A stretch of 64,000 nucleotides of DNA from Diphasiastrum complanatum (GCA_029204225.1 CM055096.1:75797521-75861520), one strand, 5' to 3'. Positions 36,609 to 48,748 are shown, counted from the stretch's first letter. A program made the numbers and translations. Notes: generated by a model not told the origin, from the letters alone.

Positions 36609-38153
36609 AGGTGACTTCAAGATCTTGATCACATATAGGCTCCTCCTCAAATATTACAAGATCCTTGACATAAGATGGATTAGAAGCTTTCTCATTCAAC
36701 TTGTAGTAGTTACTTTCATCAAAAGTAACATATCTACTCACCAAAATCTTCTTAGTGATTAGATTATAGACTCTATATCCCTTGCTATTTTCAGCATAAC
36801 CAACAAAGATCCCTTTAATAGAAGTAGGATCATCCTTTTTTCTTGTATCTAATGCTTGAAAAACACAGCAAGTAGATCCGAAAATTCTTAGATCTTTAAG
36901 ATTCGGCTTCTTACAAAATAGAGCCTCATAAGATGTTATGCCTCCAATGGGCTTACATGGCAATCTATTACACAAATAAGTTGCACAAATAATAGCCTCT
37001 CCCCAAAAGGACTTAGGTAGAGATGCATCTATCCTTAAAGCCTTAGCACACTCACATAGTGTTCTATTCATCCTCTAGGCTATACCATTTTGTTGAGGAC
37101 TATAAGTACATGTAAGTTCTCTCTTAATGCCATTGGATTTACAAAACTCTATCATCTTGGTGGAGATATACTCTCCACCACTATCACTCCTTAATACTTT
37201 GATTATAGCATCAAGTTGATTTTCAATTAGAGTTTTGAGCTTAACAAAAGCTTCAAACACTTTACTTTTGGAATCCAAAAGTTCAATCCAAGTGTATCTA
37301 GAGTAATCATCAATAAAAGATACATACATAGATGCACCTCCATTAGATTCTTGAGAAAAAGAGTGCACATCACTATGAATAAGATCTAATGCTTTTGTAG
37401 ATCTAGTGGAAGAGATATCAAAAGGTAGCATGTGTGCCTTTGAGAGGCTACAAGTTTCACAACTTTTTCCACACTTTGAGAGTGTCTTTGGAAGGCCGAG
37501 AGCAAGATCCTTGGTGCATAGCATCTCCATAGATTTGAAGTTGGGGTGGCCCAACCTCTTATGCCAAAGCTCCACTTGATTGAGCTCCTCCTTCACCATG
37601 TTCACACTTCCAAGAAAAACATTAGCATCAAGCTTAAAAAGCCTTCTTTGCTTGAATCCCTTTACAATGCAAGTATTATTCATCATTATGGAGCAAACAC
37701 CTTGCTTAAAATGGACATCTAAGCCATCATCCATCAATTGTCCTACACTTAACAAATTATTAGTGAGTGTAGGAACATAGAGTACATTATCAAGATCTAC
37801 TCTTTTAGAGGATCCAAGACTTAAGGGAATAGTTCCCACTCCATCTATTCTACATTCTTGATCACCTGCTGTTAGAATAGACTTTTTACAACCTACAAAA
37901 GGTACAAGAGTTGAGAAAAAATCCTTTTGGAATGTCATGTGGGAACTAGCCCCACTATCAATCCACCATGTGTCATTGGAGTAGCTCTTTGATGTTTATG
38001 TAGAAGCCATCAAGGATTAATCCACTTCATCCTCATCTTCCTCAAGAGTGAGGTTGCCTTGTTTGCTCTCTCCTTGTGAATTCTTCTACTTGAAACACTC
38101 GGATGCAAAGTGCCCCTTCTTTCCACAAAAGAAGCACTTGAGTTTGGCTGTGT
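36609..38153 (-). pseudogene. Copia A 5' half: gag zinc knuckle, protease, integrase
   Basis: Minus strand. The CFFCGKKGHFASEC knuckle is at about 38100-38140 and the protease DSGASSHM at about 37950. Pre-integrase VPTLTNNLLSVGQLMDDG and WHKRLGHPNFKSM lead to HSDVHSFS and SFIDDYSRYTW, then LRSDSGGEYIS. The third catalytic residue is destroyed: the Glu of NGVAERMNRT is a TAG stop at about 37072. GIFVGYAENSKGYRVY closes the integrase. The matching RT-RNase H half is at 26661-28140; the 8.5 kb between them is other elements. Confidence 0.9.
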
Positions 38154-38281
38154 AGCTAATCAAAATGGATCTGAATATTACAAGTGTCATTTCACACGTG
38201 TGGAATGGTCCTCACACATGTGGATTCACATGGATGTCTAATAGTCATCAAAAACCATGTGAAAATTGCTAAATTCTAACA
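38154..38281 (-). mobile_element. 5' LTR remnant of copia A
   Basis: Matches the first ~128 bases of the LTR at 26529-26656 with about six differences. On the minus strand it starts TGTTAGAATTTAGC at 38281 and is joined directly to the gag zinc-knuckle region, so the rest of the LTR, leader and gag N-terminus are deleted. Confidence 0.85.
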
Positions 38282-38393
38282 TGGTACATGAAAAGTACTC
38301 TAGTTTCACACGTGGGAATAGGCTCCACACATGTGTGTCTATCTATATACAAGATTTTTGGCCTCTACCAAGCTTATTTTTGTATTTTTCACA
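38282..38393 (-). mobile_element. Terminal fragment of a family-C LTR
   Basis: About 112 bases match 53745-53859 (TGGTACATGA-AAGTACAC...TTTTTCACA), the outer end of the family-C solo LTR. Confidence 0.8.
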
Positions 38394-38796
38394 TTCACAC
38401 GTGTGAAGACCTGCTGGACTGTACCAGACTCATGGATGTACTTGATCCATAAAAGGATCATCATTTTGCTAAGAAGATTGATGAGACTTTTGCATTCTAC
38501 AGTTTTGTGAGATTTCTAGTCATTTGTCTTGTGATTTCTATGAGTGATTGCTATCTAGGACTATTGTACTTTTTGTTTCAGGTGCAGGCCGTACTGTGGA
38601 CAATACTCCACAAGTGTGAGGCCGCTCTCACTAATTTATGATGTGTTGATCCATTGCTCTTGCTTAAATCCATGTGTAGTGAATCTAGATCAAGATCTAA
38701 TGTGTAGAACTTGATAGATCCATTGATTAGGCAACCAATAGCTCTCTATGATTGTTAAGTACAATCATTATTGTCCTAAAAACTGAAAATTTATCA
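38394..38796 (+). mobile_element. 5' LTR of copia B, 5'-truncated
   Basis: Matches 43810-44200 nearly throughout and ends AAAATTTATCA. The first ~460 bases present in the 3' copy are missing here. Contains a CACACGTGTG box at 38396 and the AGGCCGTACTGTGGAC block at about 38586. Confidence 0.9.
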
Positions 38797-38812
38797 TGGT
38801 GTTAGAGCTAAG
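38797..38812 (+). other. Primer-binding site of copia B
   Basis: TGGTGTTAGAGCTAAG directly after the LTR, a decayed form of TGGTATCAGAGC. Confidence 0.75.
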
Positions 38813-39392
38813 TAAGAGAGTGATCATTTGAATCATAAATCTTGTAAAGATCATTGGCAAAATTTGTTTTTGACCAATACTAGTGAGGGCGAGTTCATCT
38901 AGAGTGATAGCTTGTGTTCATTTGAATCAAAACGACTTGGAGGCTGTGTATGTACTTTTCACACGTGTGAAACCGTACAGCAACTTTCATTTCAAGCTAC
39001 TTTGTGTTTGTTGGTCCCAAAATCACAATACTAGTTCATTTTTTGTGCTTTTTGAAGCATAGTAGTGATCTAGATTCAATCTAGCTAATGCCTATGACCA
39101 AATAGAGTTTTGGATCATTGAAGCATTTCTTTTTAGAGTCTAAGATCAGATCTTAGAGGCTGATTTGTTCAGATCCTTAGTTGAAGTAAAATCTCTAAGA
39201 AAAGTGTAAAACAAATTTTTTTTTGTGAGAGTGAAAGCTAGGAATTTTTGGCAAGATCTTTGTGTATCAATCAAGCTTGTGTGCTAGTTTGATAGAGACA
39301 AGGCTATAGGCAATCTTGTATGCTTTAGACCTTTCATAGATCTTTTAAAATTCAAAAATCTTTGTGATTTTTAGAAGAGCATTCATTCTACA
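38813..39392 (+). other. Leader of copia B
   Basis: About 580 bp without coding motifs. It contains another CACACGTGTG box at 38960-38969. Confidence 0.6.
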
Positions 39393-42300
39393 ATGTCATC
39401 CATGGGTGGGATATTTGTTGGAATCAAGTGAGAGACTCACTTCCACAAATTATTCCATTTGGAAAGTGAGAATGGAATCACTCTTAGTGATCCATGATCT
39501 CTTTGATATGGTTCTAGGAGTTGAGGAAGAGCCTCAAGCTCCCCAAGAACAAACCAAATACAAGAAGAGAGCAAGATTAGCTCTACATTGCATAAAGATG
39601 AATGTATGCAATGACCTCTTAAAAGAGGTGTCTTCTTGTGCCTCATCCAAATAGGCTTGGGATTCATTAAAGAGAATCTATGAATCCAATAATACTTCAA
39701 GAATCCTCATGCTAAGAAATCAAGTTTTCCAAAGCATAAAAGGAAGTGGAGAGAGTGGACAAGAATATGTCCTTAGAATCAAATCTCTTAACAAGGAATT
39801 AAGTGCAATAGGAGAGAAGATCCAAGATCAAGAGCTAGTACAAATCATTTTGAATGGCCTAGGTGATGAGTTCACCAACTTAGTCCAATCATTTGCTATT
39901 CAAGACACTCTTCCATCCATTGAAAAGTTGCACAATGTTCTTGTGGCCGAGGAGAGTAGGGTTCTACACCTCAAGACAAGAATGGATGGCATGTCACTTA
40001 ATGGAGGAGAGGAGAAAGCAAACTTTACATCCAAAGGCAAGAAGAAGCAACATCCATTCAAGAAGAATCAAGGCAAGGATACCGAGATGAAGAATGGAGG
40101 ATCTACTTCCAAAGGCAAGGTGCAGAACAAGGCAAAGCTCAAGTGTTTCTTTTGTGGAAAGAAAGGACACTTTGCCTTGGAATGCTACTTGAAGGAGAAT
40201 CAACAAGCAAATGGAGATCAAGGGAACATTGCTCAAGAGGAAGAAGATGAGGATGTATTCAATACATCCTTGATGGTTGCATCTACACCAACTTCAAGTC
40301 AAGACACATGGTGGATAGATAGTGGGGCTAGTTCCCACATGTCTTTTAACAAGCATTATTTCTCCACTCTTCTATCTTGTAATGACTCTAAGAAGTCAAT
40401 ATACACTACTAGTGATCAAGCATGCAAGATAGATGGCATAGGATCTATTCCTCTTTGCTTAGGCACATCTAAAAGGATAGATCTAGATAATGTTTTGTAT
40501 GTTTCTACCATTTCAAAAAACTTGCTTAGTGTAGGACAATTAATGGACAATGGACTAGATGTACATCTCAAGAATGGAGTTTGTTCCATCTTGAAAAATG
40601 ATAAGTGCATAGCTAGTGGCATTAAGCAAGGTAGACTATTTAAGTTGAATTCTAGTGTTGCAAATGAAAGTGTGAACTTGGCTAGGGAGGAGCTATCTCA
40701 AGTGGAGCTATGGCATAAGAGATTAGGCCATCCTAATCTTCAATCTATGGAGTCAATGGCAAGCAAGGAACTAGCTCTAGGCCTACCAAGAGCCTTCAAG
40801 AAGTGTGGAAAGATGTGTGAGGCATGTGGCCTTGCAAAGTCACACAAATCTTTTTACAAGAGATCTTCATCAAGATCTACCTCTCCCTTGGATCTCATAC
40901 ATTCTGATGTACATAGTTTTTCACATGCAAGTAATGGAGGTGCTTTGATGTATGTAACTTTTATAGATGATTGTACTAGATTCACATGGATTGAATTACT
41001 ATCAAAGAAAAGTCTTGTTTATGAAGCTTTCATTAAGTTCAAGTCTCTAGTAGAGAAGCAACTTAGTACTTCCATCAAAGCACTAAGATGTGATAATGGA
41101 GGAGAGTAACCTCCAATAAAATGAAAGACTTTTGTGAGATCAATGGCATTAAATTGCAATACACTTGTTCCTACACCCCCCAACAAAATGGGGTGGCCGA
41201 GAGGAGAAATAGGAGTCTATGTGAGTGTGCAAAGTCTTTAAGACTTGATGCATCACTTCACATCTCATTTTGGGGAGAAGCTATAACATGTGCTAATTAC
41301 TTGTGTAATAGACTTCCTAGTAGTGCTATAGATGGGATCTCACCTTATCAAGCCTTGTTTGGTAAGAAACCCAATGTAAAAGATTTTAAGATCTTTGGAT
41401 GTATTTGTTATGTCCACATCCCTTTGGAGACAAGAAGGAAGGAAGATGCTACCTCCTTCAAAGGGATTTTTGTTGGCTATGGAGAAAATAGCAAGGGCTA
41501 TAGGATATATGATCCTATATCCAAGAAAGTAAAGGTAAGCAAGGATGTACTTTTTGATAAAACACAATTTGCTAAGAGCTTGTCTAATGGATCTAACCCA
41601 TTGTGCATTGAAGATCTTGACAAACCCAAGGAGGATCTTGACAAACCCGAGGATGGAGACAAAGATTCGAGTCAAAGGGGCCAAGAAGATCATCAAGAAG
41701 CAAGGCCTCAAGGCTCACCTATGTGGACAAGGGAAAGCAAAAGGAAGACTCTACATCTTCTACCTCTTACTCTTTCTTAGCTACATTGCTTGAAGAACCA
41801 TCATCTTTTGAAGAAGCATATAGATCTAAAGTTTGGAGAGATGCAATGCAAGTAGAGTATGATGCATTAGAAGAAAATCATACTTGGAATCTTGTAAATC
41901 TTCCAAGAGGGAAGAAACCACTTGCATGTAAGTGGATTTATATAAAGTACAATCAAGATGGATCCATTAGTAAGTACAAAGCTAGTCTTGTTGCTAAGGG
42001 ATTTCTTCAAGTAAAAGGATTGGATTATGAGGAAACATTTGGACCTATAGCTAAGCTTGTAACTATTAGATTAATCATTTGCATTGCTACTTTGTTCAAG
42101 TGAGATCTCTACCAAATGGATGTAACAAATGCCTTCTTGAATGGCTTCTTAGAAGAGGAAATCTACATGATGCAACCCAAGGGCTTCACCAAGGCTGGTG
42201 AGGAGCAAAAAGTGTGCTACTTAAGGAAGAGCCTATATGGCTTGAAGCAAGCACCTAGAGCTTGGTACTCTAGGTTGCATTTTCTCTATTCCCTTGGCTT

Positions 42301-43338
42301 TGTACTAAGTGCTTATGAACCTTCTTTATATTTCAAATGTAATGAAGGAATGATCATCATTTTGGTGCTTTATGTTGATGACATCATTATGACAAGAAAT
42401 GATGATGAAGGAATAAGCCAAGTAAAAGTTGATTTATCTAGTGAGTTCAAGATGGTAGATGTAGGCTTCCTAAAGTTTATACTTGGGATAGAAGTGTCTA
42501 GAAGTAGCAATTGTACTTTCATAAGTCAATCTAAGTATGCTACTTCCATTCTTGAAAGATTTGGTATGAAAGCTTGTAAGGGGAGTGACACCCCTATGGA
42601 GCATGTTGTGAAAGCAACTAATGAAGGTGATGAAGCATCCTTTGAGGACATCACCCTCTTTAGGAAGCTTATAGGCTCTCTAATCTATTTAACCATCACT
42701 AGACCTGACTTAAGTTTTTGTGTAAGCAAGTTGAGTCAAAGTATGCAAGCTCCATTAGTTCATCATTGGAAAGTGCCAAGAGAGTACTTAGATATGTCTC
42801 TAGTACTAGATTTTTTGGCATACTTTATGAAGGATCTAACTTGCACTTGAGAGCCTACTCGGGTTCAGATTTTGTAGGTGACAAGATGGATAGAAAGTCC
42901 ATTAGTGCATTTGCAACATTTCTTTGTGGAGGAGTAATATCTTGGCTTTTCAAAAAGCAAGATACTATTTCACTATCTTCTTGTGAAGCCGAGTACAAGG
43001 CATTGACTTCAACAACCAAAGAGCTCCTATGGCTAAGAAGACTCTTGATGGAGCTACATGTGCTAGAGGCCGAGGAGATCCCTTACATATTTTGTGACAA
43101 TCAAGCTTCCCAACAAATTGCTTCAAATCCTATCTTCCATGCCAGAACAAAGCATATTGAGATAGCTCATCAGTTTGTGAGGGAGAAGGTACAATCCAAG
43201 GAGGTGCAACTACATCATGTACCATCATCCGAATGCATAGCTGATATCTTAACCAAGCCATTGTCCAAAGATACATTTTTTAAGTTAAGATATGCTCTTG
43301 GAATTGTAGATAGATGTACATTAGATTTGCCAAGTTAG
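39393..43338 (+). pseudogene. Copia B gag-pol, near full length but frame-broken
   Basis: All copia domains occur in order. Gag has LLESSERLTSTNYSIWKVRM, and the zinc knuckle CFFCGKKGHFALEC is at about 40144. The protease has WWIDSGASSHMS at about 40310. The integrase keeps WHKRLGHPN, HSDVHSFS, FIDDCTRFTW, LRCDNGGE and NGVAERRNRS. RT has MDVTNAFLNGFLEEEIYMMQ, LYGLKQAPRAWYSR and an intact LYVDDIIM at about 42370. RNase H has SCEAEYKAL, FCDNQASQQI and ADILTKPL. Lesions: a frame shift just after the ATG; TAG at 39652; a small deletion at about 41107; a frame change at about 41760; TGG to TGA at 42101; a shift at about 42770. With these few lesions it is the best-preserved coding element here. 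Confidence 0.93.
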
Positions 43339-43351
43339 AAGTGAGGAGGAG

Positions 43352-44200
43352 TGTTGAAAATTGTCAATTCTCACTTGACATTGGTTATTGTAAATAATGA
43401 TCAAACATTAGAACAATGTTGATGATATGATTTCACACGTGTGGAGCCTGTTCCCACGTGTGAAAGGATGTACTTTTCATACTTGTATATATCTAAATTG
43501 ATTTTGTATCAATCTAGTTAGTGTGATCATGTTATGACTAGTTTTTAGTCAAGTTGACTAGTCACCTAGAAATTAGCTTTTTCTTGCATGTGCATGAGTA
43601 AATGATCCCACATGGCAAATGGATGTTCACACGTGTGTATAGAGTTCTAGAAGATAAGAGTTGACCATTTTCCTTAGATCCTATTTTGTAGGGAACATTC
43701 CTATATTCTAGGAGTCTAGCTCTTTGGATTTTAGCCATATTCTAGAAGGTCAACTTTGGATAAGGATCAAGGATGGATCAAATGGATAGATTTTAGTGAT
43801 GTGGCACTCTTCACACGTGTGAAGACCTGCTGGACTGTACCAGACTCATGGATGTACTTGATCCATAAATTGCTAAGAAGATTGATGAGACTTTTGCATT
43901 CTACAGTTTTGTGAGATTTCTAGTCATTTGTCTTGTGATTTCTATGAGTGATTGCTACCTAGGACTATTGTACTTGTTGTTTCAGGTGTAGGCCGTACTG
44001 TGGACAGTGTTCCACAAGTGTGAGGCCGCTCTCACTAATTTATGATGTGTTGATCCATTGCTCTTGCTTAAATCCATGTGTAGTGAATCTAGATCAAGAT
44101 CTAATGTGTAGAACTTGATAGATCCATTGATTAAGCAACCAATAACTCTCTATGATTGTTAAGTACAATCATTATTGTCCTAAAAACTAAAAATTTATCA
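43352..44200 (+). mobile_element. 3' LTR of copia B
   Basis: Begins TGTTGAAAATTGTC right after the purine tract AGTGAGGAGGAG and ends AAAATTTATCA, 849 bp. Three CACACGTGTG boxes (43434, 43628, 43812) and the AGGCCGTACTGTGGAC block (about 43990) are present. The 5' copy at 38394-38796 matches its last ~390 bp. Confidence 0.9.
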
Positions 44201-44212
44201 TTTTTAATATTA

Positions 44213-44760
44213 GAGTTTGCATGAAGTAAGTTATAGGGAATTGTACGATTTCAGATTAGTAGTGCGTTTATGCGTCGGACACTTGCTACGGACTAGTTTC
44301 TTAGCTTACAACAGATTTGTAGAAATCATATGAAGTATGTTTTTTAAGACTTAGAAGGATATTGCGGCAGTAGAGTTTCTAGTTCCTTCATTAAGGATTG
44401 CTACCATGCAACGTGTTAATGAGTCCAAATCTCTACAACTACGCCACGAAGCTCTGCATAAACTCTGTGAAACACGCCTACTAGTTGTGCATGCACTGGC
44501 AGTTGAAAAAGAAAGACACAAAGCATGGCATGATCGCAGGTTACAAAAGAAGGATCTTCGTTCCAGAGATATTGTCCTGATGTATAAAACTAAGGCGATC
44601 AAGGGAAAATTAAAATTCACAGGCGAAGGTGCTTATCGGATCAAGGAAATTCTTAATCATGGAGCCGTGAATTTAGAGAAGCTAGATGGGATGCCATTCG
44701 ACACACCCATCAACGGTAGCCGATTGCACAAGTACTGGCCACCATAGTAAGATAGATCCA
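44213..44760 (+). pseudogene. Gypsy O integrase C-terminus
   Basis: From 44406 the frame reads RHEALHKLCETRLLVVHALA then a segment ending DRRLQKKDLRSRDIVLMYKT. GKLKFTGEGAYRIKEILNHG and the closing NGSRLHKYWPP follow. This is the C-terminal integrase tail of Athila/Tat gypsy elements (GDLVLLYxS...KLKxxWxGPFxV...VNGxRLKxY). The rest of the element to the left was replaced or lost where the copia B LTR ends. Confidence 0.75.
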
Positions 44761-45479
44761 GATTGGTGGTGGCACATTAAGAAAAGCTATTCTGCTAAAC
44801 CAGCACCGCTAGATCTAGGAAGATCAATCCAAATCAAGCTAGATCCATCAAGATTCGGCTAGATCTGGCAAGATCGGGAAAATCCATCGGAATCCAAGAG
44901 GGATCCAGATCCAGATGGGATCAAGGAGGAAGCAGATCATCAGAATATGCCAATAAGTCCCCTACAATTTGCAGATCGGAGACCTCGATCTCAGTAACTA
45001 TGTCAAATTAAGGTCAAAATTCAAACAGAACTAGTAGATCTGCTACCAATTATCCATCAAAACTTCCAGAGAATTACCAACAGTCATATCAAGCATGGAT
45101 GAAGCTGATTGCCAGATTGCAAAAGTTAAAAATCAGAAAATCTCAAAATCTCGTCACTCTAAAAGAGTACTTTATTCATGATTTTTGGAGATCCCTTGGG
45201 AGATAGCTCTTGAAACTTGGACAGTCACCAGATCTGACCCAGATGCATCCATAAAAATCTCTACGAGAGTTCTTGATGGAGTAATCATCATTTTTCAGTG
45301 TGTGCGAGGGTTCCCAAAAGCTGAATCTTCAAAACCCTCGCAGAGCATCAAGATCATCTTACCAACCCTCGCAAGGTGCCTAAATGGAATCAGAACAGTG
45401 AAATTAGCCTGCCTACATGGTCTGATCTTGAAAATTCAATCACAGAAACATGTTGTGCGAGAGATCACTTACTGCAAAA
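44761..45479 (+). other. 3' untranslated region of gypsy O
   Basis: Non-coding. AGATC-A-GATCC-type short repeats occupy 44810-44960. Several ACCCTCGCA and CGAGAG boxes appear between 45260 and 45470, echoing the arms in the gypsy L leader. Confidence 0.5.
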
Positions 45480-45690
45480 CAACGAATTCGGTTGATGATG
45501 AATTTGGTTAAGTCGACTAAGTCGGTCATGTCGACGAAGTCGGTTGATGGAGTTAGTGTTGAAATGTCGATGCCGAGTATGTCGAGTACGCCGATGTCGA
45601 TCAAGTCAAGTTTGAACATATGTATATATATACATGAGAGAAGTCGAAGTCGATGACCTCGATATCTTCGAAGTCGATGAAGTCGAACTT
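45480..45690. repeat. Degenerate GTCG-phased tandem repeat
   Basis: GTCG recurs every ~9-12 bases (AAGTCGGTTGATG, AAGTCGACTAAGTCGG, ATGTCGACGAAGTCGG and so on), interrupted by a TATATATATACATGAGAG TATA-like stretch at about 45623. A shorter relative lies at 52320-52450. Possibly part of a gypsy LTR. Confidence 0.7.
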
Positions 45691-46009
45691 CAACAGATTT
45701 TTAGGATGCTCATTATTGAATGGATTTGAGGCTGAGCATCGAAATCTAACACATCTATCCATTCGATCTTGAAGGTTGCTTCTTGTTACTCAAATGAAAC
45801 TTTTAAATTTAACATGAAATTTTATATTGAATAGTCCAGCAATAGAGCTCCAAAGAGGTAAGTAGTAGAAACAGGAAGTGCAAAACATCTTAATTAAACC
45901 TTTGCATTTACAACATGCATGTGGACATTACCTTTGAGGCACAGAAAAATTGGAGTTAACACACCTAAAGAGTGATATCAGAAAATAGTTGGATCAAGGA
46001 GTCCAAGTC
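45691..46009. other. No feature seen
   Basis: AT-rich intergenic sequence without motifs I can name. Confidence 0.5.
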
Positions 46010-46445
46010 CCCCCCAATCTTGAGAGTGTAGAGCAGATATCCCAATTGTGATGGCTGGGTCCATGACTCATAGGAACCTCTTGAAGACATTGTCAATCAA
46101 AAACATTAAGATGGAGATACTAGAGGAGCAGAAAATTGGTGAAATAAGAGGAGATGATGTGCTTGAGAACAATGAGGTGGGCAATGAAAGAGAGATCTGT
46201 CGAAGACCAATCCAAAATTTTGGAGTGGACATGAGAGATGATCCTAACTGAAATGATCATTATTAGAGAGGGAGGCACCCAAAGGAAATCCAAGGTGTTT
46301 GAAGATAGTTTCATGGGAGCATACATTAAGAGGAAGTGAGGAGCACCATTTTGGAGGAATATCATGTGAAAGGACAAATAAAAAACGTTAAGGACACTGT
46401 CAACAAGAGAACCGACGATTTTTTATGAAGCCAGATTCGTTATTG
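46010..46445 (-). pseudogene. LINE reverse-transcriptase C-terminal fragment
   Basis: Minus strand. SGFIKNRRFS (about 46420) matches the LINE RT block usually read as SGFIKGRxI. Further on KILDWSSTDLSFIAHLIVLK fits the W..K.LSLAGR..L..SVL block, and WGGLGLLDP (about 46010) fits the GGLGLRD block. The order and spacing agree with a plant L1-type ORF2 whose RT catalytic core was deleted. Only these weak signatures remain and the frame is broken. Confidence 0.6.
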
Positions 46446-46861
46446 GACAAGGTGAGGCATGAGTAGGGGAACAAGCTTGGGCTTCCTTGCTTTCAAGTCT
46501 ATGACTAGTGCCTTTGTGCATTGCTCTATGGACTCATTTCTTTTGATGTTCATTACATGTGTATGCACACAAAGAAAAAAAACATTCACGTTCTCAATAA
46601 AGATGGTTTCTACATGAACACTTTGTCAAATAATCCTTTGGTTCTGTCCACAACACAATTTGTTCAAGGTAGGGAAGCGTAGTTAGCTATAAGCTTTCAC
46701 ACATGACACAAATGATCTCTGTCAGGTTGATCATACATCTTGCATTGCCTTGGAATTAATAACTAATGGGTGGATTTTTGTCCCTAAACTAATTTTCTTG
46801 GCAGGTTGAGTTGCCTCTAGCAACTTAAGATCAATAAGCCAATCTCAAGCAAGGAAGATCA
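46446..46861. other. No feature seen
   Basis: No coding or repeat signal identified. Confidence 0.4.
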
Positions 46862-46950
46862 AGGGGCCAATCATAAAGCATATTTCTATTAGAATATGGG
46901 GCAATCATAAGGTATATTTCTAATAGAATATGGGCCAATCATAAAGCATC
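46862..46950. repeat. ~36-bp tandem repeat, 2.5 copies
   Basis: GGCCAATCATAAAGCATATT followed by TCTATTAGAATATG repeats twice and then partially, with minor changes. Confidence 0.8.
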
Positions 46951-46956
46951 TGTGAA

Positions 46957-47155
46957 CACAATAGTAAAAGAGGGTGGGTGGTCCTTGTGCATGGTATTTA
47001 AGTTGCCAAGACATTCAAATGGGAGACAACAAAAGGGCTAGCAAATCGAGAGTGTACACAATAGTAAAAGTGGGCGGTCCTTGTGCATGGTATTTAAGTT
47101 GCCAAGGCAATCAAATCAAAGGGAAAACAAAAGGGCCAAGCAAATTGACCAGTGG
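46957..47155. repeat. 100-bp tandem duplication
   Basis: CACAATAGTAAAAG opens copies at 46957 and 47057. Both contain GGTCCTTGTGCATGGTATTT followed by AAGTTGCCAAG and end in an ACAAAAGGGC segment. Confidence 0.85.
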
Positions 47156-47255
47156 TTCAAATCCACCCTGATCTTGCCAGTCGCTAGTGGTTCAAATCCA
47201 CCCTAATCTTGCCAGTCGCCTGTGGTTCAAATCCACCTTGATCTTGCCTAAGTTT
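47151..47255. repeat. 35-bp tandem repeat, three copies, tRNA B-box-like
   Basis: Units start at 47151, 47186 and 47221: GTGGTTCAAATCCACC then TGATCTTGCC. Each contains GGTTCAAATCC, which fits the pol III B-box consensus GGTTCGANTCC. No tRNA acceptor or anticodon arm was found, so this is not a tRNA gene. Confidence 0.75.
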
Positions 47256-48748
47256 ATGTCAGTTCCCATTGTGTATGTATCAATCGCTTGAGTTAGTTAC
47301 CGATCACGGTCTTTAGAGCGACGGTCGTTGAATTTGAGCTTCAACCACTCCAAAAGGCTGCCATCTCTATGACCAATAACTTTGAGGCAATGCCCTTTAA
47401 AGGAAGGTGCTTTTTAGTTTGACTTGTCTCAAAAGCATGCACGACGAATTATTTGTAAGGCAGGTAAAAAAGGCACAAATATAACTTTTAATAGCCTTCA
47501 AGAGCAATCGTGGTCCACACGTATCTTATCCACCAAAAGTAAAAGTAGCCACCCACTGTTGGATCTGACGTTAGGTTGATCGTGACCGTTGGTATCCAAA
47601 CTCCATCTGAACCGTCCATTTTCTTAGGAGCATCTTTCTGCTCCTCCGTCAGTCCCTGATCCCTCGCGAACAGCAGGCGTCAATTTGAAAGGCATACCTT
47701 CCTTTCCAGACGAAGGGTGTCCCTCATCCTGCTTTTCGAATGAAACGTGAATAAGGGCTTAATCCCTTCAAATGAAAAGTGAATGGAGACTTAAACCCTT
47801 GAAAATAAGGAAATTTTCAGAAGGGCTTTGAAAGGCTTTGGCTTTCAAGTGACGTTTCGATGATTCTTCAAGGTTTTCAGCTTGAAAGACGATTTCCTGT
47901 AAAGGCCATTGTAGGACAGGTTTATCCATTTCGTTGAAAGGCGAGGAGCCATTGCAGCCTGACCGTCGGATCTTTTGGGAACCTAGGGCTGTCGTGAGAT
48001 CAAGCCCAGGGAGCCATCTCAACGGTGGAAAAGGAGCAAGATGCATCTAGGCCGTCCATTTTACCCCTTTGTCTTTTCTCTTTCGCCTCGCTTTTTCTCC
48101 ACTCTTGCTTCGCTGCGCCGTTGCATCACTGCGAGCATGATCCACTTTTCTTTGGCTGCCATCCCCATTCGATGCATGTTTCTGAGATGGAAGCAGAAAA
48201 ATGATGGAAATTGAGAATTGGGTTGAGTTAGAATTGCATTTGCAGTGGAGGAATTCTTCAAAAATTCCGGTTCTGTTTTGAAGGATGCCAGTTTGGCCTA
48301 ATATGAGTAAGCTTTTTTTAATCAATCCTGGCTTTTGATCTACTTCTGAATGCATACTAAAGGTGGGAACAGTCTTTTTGTGAAATTTCTGAAAGATTTC
48401 TTATTAGAGATATTCCGTTTTCTTTACAGCCACTTTATTCGATTTTACTAGTGAATGCCTTTTTGGAAAAAGCAGAAGAATCTTTGAAAATGTTCGTGCT
48501 TATTTAAAAATTGGAAACATTTTCAGAATGACTTTTCTTGAACAAATACTGTGAATTCTGTGTTGTTTGGGAGGCATTCTAAGAGAAAATTGGATCGCAA
48601 ATTCAGTTTGAAGGAACTTCAGAAGAGCAGCTGCATAAATCAGTTTCTTTTCAGCAAGAATTTGAAGAAGGGCTTATATGAAGAACTTTTAAGAGCAGCC
48701 TTCTGGTCAGTTTCTTCAAAAATTCCTTACCACTTTCTGCAATTCAGC
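47256..48748 (+). promoter_or_regulatory. Upstream region and probable 5' UTR of the CSP gene
   Basis: Retroelement motifs are absent here, unlike most of the window. A pyrimidine-rich stretch at about 48062-48115 (CTTTTCTCTTTCGCCTCGC) resembles a plant 5' leader. No unambiguous TATA box was found. A splice-acceptor-like CTTTCTGCAATTCAG lies just before the start codon, so a 5'-UTR intron is possible but unproven. Confidence 0.4.

Noticed and set aside
25989-38286. Target-site duplication for copia A
   Set aside because: Flanks CCACT (left) and TGGTA (right) do not match, so the right side was rearranged; no duplication is claimed.
47151-47255. tRNA gene
   Set aside because: Only the T-loop-like B-box is present; no cloverleaf, acceptor stem or anticodon arm could be formed.
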